Source of the DNA: Fasciola hepatica
Lineage: Eukaryota > Platyhelminthes > Trematoda > Plagiorchiida > Fasciolidae
DNA: 64,000 bases
NCBI GenBank assembly: GCA_948099385.1
Contig: CANUEZ040000107.1
Location: 1,054,001 to 1,118,000, forward strand
Direction of reading: 5' to 3'
The position numbers and the translations under genes are program-made. The stretch's first letter is position 1. The number at the start of each line of letters is the position of its first letter. This document shows, in pieces, positions 56,141 to 64,000 of the stretch. Below the pieces are notes generated by a model. It was given only the letters and a program-made list of their open reading frames with translations. It was not told the DNA's origin and searched no databases.

Positions 56141-59100
56141 GTAAGTTCATTGACAATACGTGTAGCGGAAACAGTTTCCTTTGAGGGTAACGGGCGATGG
56201 TTTTCTGATCCATGATGATGATTCTCCAGTCAAAGACCACAGATCATTGAACTGATAAGATGTTGCCGACCTGAAATGTTCTGAAGTCTAATCAGCCTGT
56301 GGTTGGATAAGAAGTAGATCAATGCGACTCAACTTAGGATCATTATCTGTCGATCTTTAATTGACTTTTAGGTTAGCAAATCGGAGAGAAGTAAGCTGAT
56401 CAGAGAGGAAATTATAACAAACAGGCAAGCGTAAGTACGTTCAAAGTACCAAATAACACCGATATTTAATTCGTAGGTCATCTTCGGTTGGACATTAGAG
56501 TTGTGATCAACTAAGTGGCTCCTAAATCTACCTACTGATACTTGCTATCGATGTTACTAATTTTTCACAAAGATGCTGTTATTTTTACCGCCAGCTGGCG
56601 TTGTCTTACTTCAAATTAAACACAGAGTATCGAATTGGACACAAATGGTACGAAGCACTAAAGTGCGTTTGCGATGGAAAGCAAACAGAATCGTCAATAT
56701 TTTGTGTTGTTTTTGATCTGTTCTGTTTCACTTCTTTGTGCACTACGGTTCCTGTTTCGTTGAGTTCTTCCATCTGCATTTCATCACACAGTTGGTAATA
56801 CTGATTATATGAGTTTACCTTGTGATGACTACGTTCCCGAAGAAGAATGAAGTCGCTTGCTGTGTGGAACAATCTTTCTGTCAATCGATTACGCTAGAGG
56901 AAAACTTGTCAGACGGAAATTCTTAGACCTGTAAAATTAAAAATTCTATGTAAGAGTCATGTGAAGTTAGGTTGATAATTGCCATTTGCATGGTAGTTTG
57001 GAAGAGGCACGCGTTTCCTCTTCATGAGTACGAATGAATGAAGGCCCCGACTATTTCGTGAGAGGTCTTCGTTCACTGACAGTACAGTTCACAAGCCTCT
57101 AAGATGTCAATCTAGGTCAAGAGGGATTTTTCCCAACCACGGAAAAGGGGTTGTCCTAGAAGAAATGAAAGCAAGCATATCGAAGCCATATCTGCAGAAC
57201 AGTGTTTGAGTTTCACGAGTCGAAATTGAAGTGCATTTTACGGGTCACCTTTTTTTAAACGAAAAATGACTTTAAGGAATACATGAAGCTAGGTGCTAAG
57301 TATATGTGCAATAAATAGAATGTCAACTTCCACTGCCAGCGAAGAAGCATTTTGGGAAGTGAAAATGAAATTGATTGGTATCGTTTTGATGGAGTTAAAA
57401 TGAGGAAAACAACTATCATTTGAGAGGTTTTGCACACAAAGGAGGTTAGAGTGAGATAGCAAGGAAAGTTTAGATGAGTTGATTTTTCAACTGACAGTGT
57501 AATATTAACATACCTCAAACGTGGTGTTATGTAGAGATGCGTATGTTGACTATCTAACTGATGAAGATAGGTAGGAACGCAGATACCTGGATGTAAGCGT
57601 CACTTAAAGGTCACTTTTTCAATCAAATAATGATAATGCGAACAAATCCATCAACTGGGTAAGCATTTCTGCATGAATCGATGTGTCAACACACAAAAGC
57701 GATGTGACTTGTTACTGTGTCGTAATACATTAGTCTAGTAGGGTGGAGTGCAGAACTAAGACCGCCTGTTCGAACTTTGCATTGAAGGGTTATATCACGT
57801 CTTCTATTGGTTTCCAAAATGGGGAGGGCATTTTTTGAAAGTTTCGTCTTACTTATCCGCATGATTTATGCACCTAATCTAACATCGGACGTAAGTTGCA
57901 TTTTGTTTAGCCTTTTATTTGGACTGATGACGCGTTATGTCCAGTTGAATTTGTTAAGGCTGGTTTCCGGGATTCGGCAAGGGTGATGCGGAGGAACCCA
58001 TTGAGGTGAAACATCAGACTATTTTGTAACCACTTTGAACTGGGAATTGTCAGCCGAGAATATGTACCACGTATAATGAAACGGGTTCTCTTCCGTAGTG
58101 CACGCGTGTTAAATCTGGCAAAGTCACTTTTACCGGTGATGAAATATTGATGACAGTAGTTCATATCTAAGTGCACAATCTGAGGTAAGAGTTGGGAACG
58201 GGGTTTCAAAGCAAAGAGAAGTGTTCTTATTCGAGAGAAGAATCAGTTGACATTTTTGCTGTTGCACACAAAATAAAGTCTGTGCTTCTTCCAGAGCTAT
58301 TCACGGAGCCGTATATCGTTCTTTCTTTCCATTGAGTCCCAGGATCTTCCAGTTACTGTATTCCCTGCAGGTTCGTCCGAGACCTGAACACAGATGTACT
58401 GCAAACCATCCCCACACTATCGGTGAGTAGGTTAAACTAAAGAAGAGGCTGTGCTTCGCAACAAGACTCGTCATTGGCCTACGTGAGACCAGTGATGCGT
58501 CTCAGGTTTCTTGAACTTTTCCCGGATACTATCTGCGAATTCAAGACGATATAATAAGTCTGAGGAAGATCCTGCATGGTGACATGCGTCTGGAATCGCC
58601 AGCGGAGTTTCCTCTCTGGATGAACTACCGAATGTGAGGCCATTCTTCAAAGTATGGGAAGATCCGTTAACTGGCTTACCATTGGTCTGTCGTCTTTCAC
58701 AGAGGGCGACTAATTTTTGGAACGACTTACAATACAACTCACTGATAAGCGATTGCAAAACTGTTATCCTGAAGTAGCCATCGTTTGTTCGATTATCTTT
58801 TCGTTTGTCGCCGATTAACATGGCGAAATTCCCAAGCCAAACTGCTTGCCGATTTCCTCTGCCCGTGTTCTCTACTTCTACTTTTGCAACCCACCATGAC
58901 ATACACACTAGCTTCGTTATCAATACTGATTTATTCACCGCCGTTGACCGAGGTGCTTCGGTTAGGTGAACTAAGCCTATGCCCCTCTTGTCTCACCTTC
59001 CGTTCCTATGCCCTAACTCGCCTATCTTACTTCCGCTGTGCCACGCGGATACTGAACCATGAATTTCCGAGCAAGTTCAGCTTACACTCTTTTATCCGGG

Positions 59101-60060
59101 CTTCACATGTAGTCTGTTTCATAGCCTTACTCCTGCAGTACTTTCTGCTTGCCGACCCACTGGGCTTTCTGTTACTGAATGACATGATGGGCCTCCACCT
59201 AGCTTTCCATGGTTTCAACCGCTCGTTTCACACCGTAGTGCTGCCAGATGTGTAAAGCCAACTGTTACTGGCCACATCATTAGAATTATATACGAACCCC
59301 CTTGAATGTTGCATAACTACTCACGACCCACCACAGTGCACATGCTCCCTCCATCGGACGAGCGTTTTGAAGGCCAAACGATAGCCTGTGTACCGTGGCC
59401 GGATTGTCCATACTTGAAAGTGTCTCTGTCTATCCTTACCTGAACCTCTTGTAGCACGGTAGTAGACTAATTATTTCGCGTTGTCTGACTTGGGATTCGG
59501 GATTCGATTTCTTCAAGAAACCTAACTATCACACGACAGTAAGTTACAATTATCCCTATGCATCAAGGAACAGTAGTTCCACACAAAAGTGTTCCGTATA
59601 TACTACAGGCTTACTTCCCGATGGTCTGGTGCTATTGTATAATTTGCCACCCCTAGCATATAGAGAAGATACAGTAGATTTTAGGTATTACGATTATATG
59701 CTATTTCATATTTATGCACATGCTGAAGTAGCATCTTTTGTACTGAAAATAAAAACAGATTATTTGCCACTAAGAAAGTTTTTATTTGAAATTCTAGTAC
59801 CCTAGGTGCAAAATCATTTCATCACATCATCGTGCAAATGGATATTGTTGCTGTACGACATTCTCCGGTTTTGACTGATGTTGATCAGGTGTTTCCCTCC
59901 AATTTTGCATCCATCAAAGTCCATTTGTTATGCAGTGTTTTCCCTTCCGACTGGACCAAATCGGAAGCTATTAGTTACCGTCGCTAAAGTATCAATCCAA
60001 TAGGTCTTGTCTGTGGCCGGTCTAACCGGGGTTTACCTAAGGACCAGCAATAATAAAAAG
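56141..60060. other. Unassigned sequence
   Basis: Contains possible but unproven exon-like spots (56373-56431, 56594 onward). It also holds a pyrimidine-rich segment at 58785-59260 with overlapping 150-codon frames on both strands and no domain. A possible LINE C-terminal trace on minus at 57907-58209 (KSDFARFNTRALRKRTRF) is too weak to annotate. Confidence 0.4.
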
Positions 60061-60180
60061 GTAATCATGGTGAACCACAAACCGTGAGGTCTCTGGTTCG
60101 ATTCTCGTCGGAGCCATGGCCGCAGCTCCCGTTGAGCCGCTTATAACTGGCTGCGACCCTCTTCATGAAAAGCTATACTA
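60061..60180 (+). repeat. tRNA-like sequence, probable SINE head
   Basis: The B box GGTTCGATTCTC (60095-60106) with CGTCGGAGCC behind it looks like the 3' half of a tRNA. The 5' half (AATCATGGTGAACCACAAAC) is degenerate and gives no clean acceptor stem. It is followed by a GC-richer body, GCCGCAGCTCCCGTTGAGCC, so a tRNA-derived SINE is more likely than a functional tRNA gene. It does not match the SINE at 34.2 kb. Confidence 0.45.
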
Positions 60181-62576
60181 TTTACGAATAATAAGCAAAA
60201 AAGCAAAACAATAATATTAGTGATATATTTAAAACAATCCCCTAATCTCACTTATCTTGAAAAGGGAATGAAAATTCGTTTAGAGAGGGAACACTTGATA
60301 GATTCATTAAATGTAGTTTCCTGATTTTCTGACTACCGACTGTAAGCAAATTCTCAGCAAAACTTCTAACGTAATATAAGGACCAACAATATGAACTCCA
60401 GAGGGAAAAAATTACTCCCGTTGCTATCACAACAGCTTTTTTAAAAAATCTCCTCTGATCAACATCCGTTCCGAACCTCCTTACAATTGATCTTGACATT
60501 TCCCACCTGCCTGTTTAGGTATTCAGTCTAGGGCAGTTGGCATAGACACATGAACACTAACTTAGCCATGCATTTTTTCAGTCGGAATGTGGTATTACTC
60601 GCCTGACTTAAGTAGAGGCAGCTGTACAGCTTGATAGCGATGTGTATATGTGTGCGCGCGCCAGCTCGTGTGTTTATGTACATTCGTTGAACTAGTCCCC
60701 ACACGTGTCCTAAGTCGGATAGCACACCCATGATGAGCAACACAAAGCTCGAGCATCGCTCGTCTTGAAGCCAGATCAGAGTGCCTGTCGATCTACCGGT
60801 CAATTTAACAACAGGTCTATACAGATATCCACAATGCATCAGAGCCGATACTGGACGAGAAGCTTTGAAACCTAAACAAAACTTCATTGTGACCGGAACT
60901 AAACACGGCTATTGTCTGTCCATGTTTGCCGAACCTATCCATCAGGGAACAGTTATTCAGATTAACTAAACTAAGACCGTTTCAAATTGCCTAAAAAGGA
61001 ATAACAAATTATCGTCTTTAGGTATTCTTCATGAAACGAATCGCCATCTGGTTTGCATGTGGTGTATTGGTTCAAGATAAAATCCGTGCGGTAAGTCATT
61101 ATAGTCCTCACGTTAGAATCATTTATCGTTCTACAAACACTCTGCGTGATCTGCTTAAACTTTTCTCGTAGAATTATTTTCCAAACTGATGGTATGTTTT
61201 TGCGTTTCGACAGATGGTTTTGGTGTACATCTTCCTTTTTCGAAATCATAAGTCTTATTTTTTGAATAACGTTTCTTGTATTACTTTTCACTGTCAACTA
61301 GATGCAAGCTGAAAAAGTATCAAATAAAAAACAGAAGTGCGTACAAATTCGCTGACGTTTCCGTAAATCTACTCAACACATTTAGCATAGCTTTTATATA
61401 AAATGGAAGGTACTGTGAGTAGAATCTGTTGTACAAGGATTTATGAAAGGTTGTTGTGATAATATAACGCAATGATTTAATCAATAGCAATGAATGAAGA
61501 ATGCATCAGTCAAGAGGCGTCCTGATGGTAGGGAATCGAATGTGACCATGCGTAACTACGATAATCGGAGATGCAAGAGGCATTTTACGACGGGGTTTCA
61601 ATGGGTAACGTGTTCTAGAGTTGTCTCATATCGTATTGTGTCATGTTATGCTGCACTGAGCTACTCACATCTGTATTTTGTAACACAAAAAGTGATAAGC
61701 GTCTTTATTACGTAATGGAGAGAATTGCAAGCCATCTTGTACAGGAAAGGGGGCACAACCTCCGTGAATTTCCCGCTCGCCCGAGAAACACGAACTCAGG
61801 GTTTCCAAGGGAAATTCTGATAAATGTTTATATTAGTAACAAGAAACATTTTTTCTGTTCCTATTGGTAAATATGTATCACATGGGTCTGGGTCAACATT
61901 GCACAGAAAGAAAGGGGAGGGGGAGCTTTAGGAGAACACTTCCAGCAAATCTCTTAGACATCAGTCTGCGGCACAGAACCCAATTTGGTTTCTGGAATGC
62001 TTAACTCATGATACTGTGTGGAAAGCCAAGTTATTTGAAATTCGTCCAGAAAGCATTAAAGAAAAATAAGATTTACACCGTTACAAAGAGTACTGTGAGG
62101 CAGACGACAATCTATCGGGAATATTTCTTTCTTTGAACCTGAAAGGATGTTTACAAACATAATCCAGAATTTTAAAGACCGTCGAACGGTAATGGTAATG
62201 GTAACATACAAAAATAAGATTAGTGCAACTATGAAAATGGGTACAGAAAATGGTTGCCTCTTATGCTCTTTCGGGGTATATGGACCGAGATTAGGTCAGA
62301 TGCTCCCTTTTCCTCTGGAAACAGTTAGCTGAATTCCTGTTTGACACAAAGAGGTTTAAACACTGAACCTGTTACGAAAGTTGAAGTTAAATCGAGTTGC
62401 CCAGAAGTGGCTTAACACAGCGGTTTACGCGAATAAGGAGAGGTTATTATACGTAGTGAATAGATCGGGGCAATCTTTGAAATTAAAAAAAATGCTTTTT
62501 TTACAACAAACCACAACGATTCAGGAAAGGGGCCGCGGTCAACGAAAGGCTGACCAATAAGAAAACGACCTGAGGT
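60181..62576. other. Unassigned sequence
   Basis: A protein-like stretch at 60781-60969 (RADTGREALKPKQNFIVTGT, YCLSMFAEPIHQGTVIQ) lacks a usable donor and is not called. Nothing else is recognised. Confidence 0.4.
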
Positions 62577-62655
62577 GGCGGGAGACGAACTCGGGTCGAT
62601 ATTGTCCAAACGTCATGATGATAACCTCTTGAACACTCTCCCCCCGGTCTCTGAT
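62577..62655 (-). repeat. tRNA-like sequence, probable SINE head (minus)
   Basis: On minus it reads GTTCAAGAGGTTATCATCAT, then a B box GAGTTCGTCTCC (62581-62592) and CGCCACC. The spacing of the A- and B-box-like parts is tRNA-like, but the stems are imperfect. Confidence 0.35.
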
Positions 62656-63193
62656 CATATTAAATTTTAATTCTTCCCGAAAAAACTTGCGGGTTCCGCT
62701 TTTACTGGAGAATAGACGTCAAGTGTGTGGAGAGTGTCAGTGTTTAACTGCCCTGAATGTATCCACTACACGCATAAATACTTTCGTTGGCTTTAAATCG
62801 TGAACAAACGATATTGCTGTAAATTGTCCTTGGAGGAAATTTGCAATTAGTAAGAATATATTTTGCTGTTCGTGCACTATCCCTCTCTGAAACGGTTTCA
62901 GTTGTAGCAAGAGAAATAAACAATTTTCTCTTTAAACAATAGTCATACTACAGTGTATGCTACCAAGCCCTATCCAGCTTCGTGAACCGAAAGTTTTGTC
63001 CCTTATTTTGGTTTCCTTGATTTGTTCTCTGATCCCTGAACCGGGGGTACAGACAACGAAAGTTCTGCAGTAGGCTGACTTGTACTTACATTCGGTTACT
63101 GGGTGAAGAATAAAGTTGTTGTAACAGTGCAGATATTTCAACCACTGGTGATCATTGGTCATTTGGCTCAATTGCTACTGCATTTTTTCACAG
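62656..63193. other. Unassigned sequence
   Basis: No feature identified before the acceptor at 63193. Confidence 0.4.
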
Positions 63194-63333
63194 CGAGCTT
63201 TCGACAGAACCCGAAATATTTCGGCGGAATCCCACAATTCTTTGGCGACGACCCACAGTCCTTTAACCTTGACGTACAACCTTTAGCCAAGCCGCTGCAA
63301 ACCACTCAGATCAAAGGCATAGGAATATTATAG
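63194..63333 (+). CDS. Candidate terminal exon, unknown product
   Basis: Acceptor TGCATTTTTTCACAG is strong. The exon reads SFRQNPKYFGGIPQFFGDDP, QSFNLDVQPLAKPLQTTQ and IKGIGIL, then TAG at 63331-63333. AATAAA begins at 63338, only four bases after the stop, which would give an extremely short 3' UTR. The aromatic and Gln/Pro-rich sequence looks coding, but I cannot name the family. Confidence 0.33.
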
Positions 63334-63337
63334 AGTC

Positions 63338-63343
63338 AATAAA
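63338..63343 (+). promoter_or_regulatory. Candidate polyadenylation signal AATAAA
   Basis: This hexamer lies immediately after the stop codon of the candidate exon at 63194-63333. It may be functional or coincidental. Confidence 0.25.
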
Positions 63344-63431
63344 TATAGGGATAACTTAGAAACTGTAGGCCTTGGATGTAGAACGGTGGGCAACGGCTAA
63401 ATAATTGAAGGGTTTGCTAAAGCTTTTTTTT

Positions 63432-63441
63432 GGGGGGGGGG
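63432..63441. repeat. G10 homopolymer after a T run
   Basis: T8 followed by G10. Such a tract is prone to length errors in sequencing. Confidence 0.9.
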
Positions 63442-63511
63442 AGGTGCAAAACACTATATATGTTTCGAATTCAACATAAGCTACATTCACTGACTTTGGT
63501 GACTACTGTGT

Positions 63512-63768
63512 TCATACATCACGGTACATTAGTAGTGATAGGCTGTCAAATATCTTTCTGCCGCCCTTCTGGTTGCATTTGTGTATAAAAATTTCCCCAG
63601 TAGCACTGTCAAGAGCAAAAATCAAGCGACCGTTGGGCGTAATGGTTCCCAGTGGTGCATACATACTTCGGTGCTGTCTTATTGCATCGCATATGAAACC
63701 GACCAATATCACGACCAAAGCCATTATCAGAATTGTAAATCGAAAGGCCCCCAAATACCCATGATTTT
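63512..63768 (-). CDS. Candidate terminal exon with one membrane helix
   Basis: On minus, a long pyrimidine tract (CTTTTGTATTTCTTGTCGTC, then TTTTAG ending at 63769) opens a frame of about 85 codons to TGA at 63512-63514. It encodes a hydrophobic helix (FTILIMALVVILVGFICDAI) followed by RQHRSMYAPLGTITPNGRLI, FALDSATGEIFIHKC and a basic tail. Topology suggests a membrane protein with one visible span. The helix and acceptor are clear. The family is not recognised and earlier exons would lie outside the window. Frames on + over the same bases appear to be shadows. Confidence 0.4.
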
Positions 63769-63922
63769 CTAAAAGACGACAAGAAATACAAAAGTAGGAT
63801 AGCATAGTTTGTAAGAATTACTAAGAAAAGGGTTATTGATTTCTCTGCTGAAAATCAACGGTGGATTGTTGTCCGACCACTGACAGCCATATACACGTGC
63901 ATAGATACGTATGCGCGTAGGC

Positions 63923-63956
63923 ACACACACACACACTTACACACACACACACACAG
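63923..63956. repeat. (CA)n microsatellite, interrupted
   Basis: Two CA runs separated by TTA at the end of the window. Confidence 0.93.
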
Positions 63957-64000
63957 TGTCGCCCGTGCTTCTACGTTACCCTTTTACTGTTACTGTTCCA

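Noticed and set aside
57907..58209. Possible LINE C-terminal trace on minus (KSDFARFNTRALRKRTRF)
   Set aside because: It matches only the loose RFNTxR pattern; the expected LWNSLP block and upstream RT motifs were not found.
58690..58775. Possible LINE C-terminus on + (RATNFWNDLQ)
   Set aside because: Short similarity to the WNxLP region only, with no RT upstream.
1..64000. CRISPR arrays, rRNA genes, bacterial operons, viral genes
   Set aside because: No regularly spaced direct repeats, rRNA-like sequence, ribosome binding sites or viral protein motifs were seen.

Overview
The window looks like gene-poor, repeat-rich nuclear DNA of a flatworm, most likely a digenean trematode. The evidence is decayed Penelope-like elements (PLEs) with GIY-YIG endonucleases, RTE-type and other LINE reverse transcriptases of trematode style, tRNA-derived SINEs, a SINE carrying hammerhead-ribozyme core motifs, and long (AT)n and (CA)n microsatellites. 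Nothing looks bacterial: there are no operons, ribosome binding sites, rRNA genes or CRISPR arrays. Species cannot be decided from the sequence alone.

Layout: a PLE with a large internal deletion (about 1.74-3.27 kb); a tRNA-like SINE (3.5-3.72 kb); a minus-strand RTE LINE (7.94-9.18 kb) between 200-bp inverted arms; a PLE 3' fragment (11.84-12.45 kb); two minus-strand LINE fragments (19.4-20.3 and 21.9-23.5 kb); a near-perfect 355-bp palindrome made of two SINEs that each carry a hammerhead core (29.23-29.58 kb); a 477-bp element with 39-bp terminal inverted repeats (29.72-30.20 kb); a second PLE family bounded by a 17-bp imperfect direct repeat (31.06-33.46 kb); a second tRNA-like SINE (34.2-34.4 kb); an RTE C-terminal fragment (51.9-52.2 kb); and a third copy of the first PLE family (53.4-55.15 kb). 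All four PLE copies read on + and all four recognised LINE fragments read on -.

No host gene is recognised with confidence. Open frames of 60-190 codons are about as long as chance predicts in 64 kb, so length alone was not used. I list only short stretches where a strong splice acceptor, an open frame and, where present, a donor, stop or AATAAA signal coincide: a pair of C-terminal exons near 11 kb, single exons at 35.6, 38.3, 43.0, 45.1 and 56.0 kb, and two tail-to-tail exons at 63.2 (+) and 63.6 kb (-). Their products are unknown. The rest is non-coding sequence or repeats too old to recognise by eye.

All recognised mobile elements are broken (stops, frameshifts, internal deletions or altered catalytic residues), so none appears autonomous. 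The freshest structure is the hammerhead SINE palindrome, whose arms differ at one position in 170.
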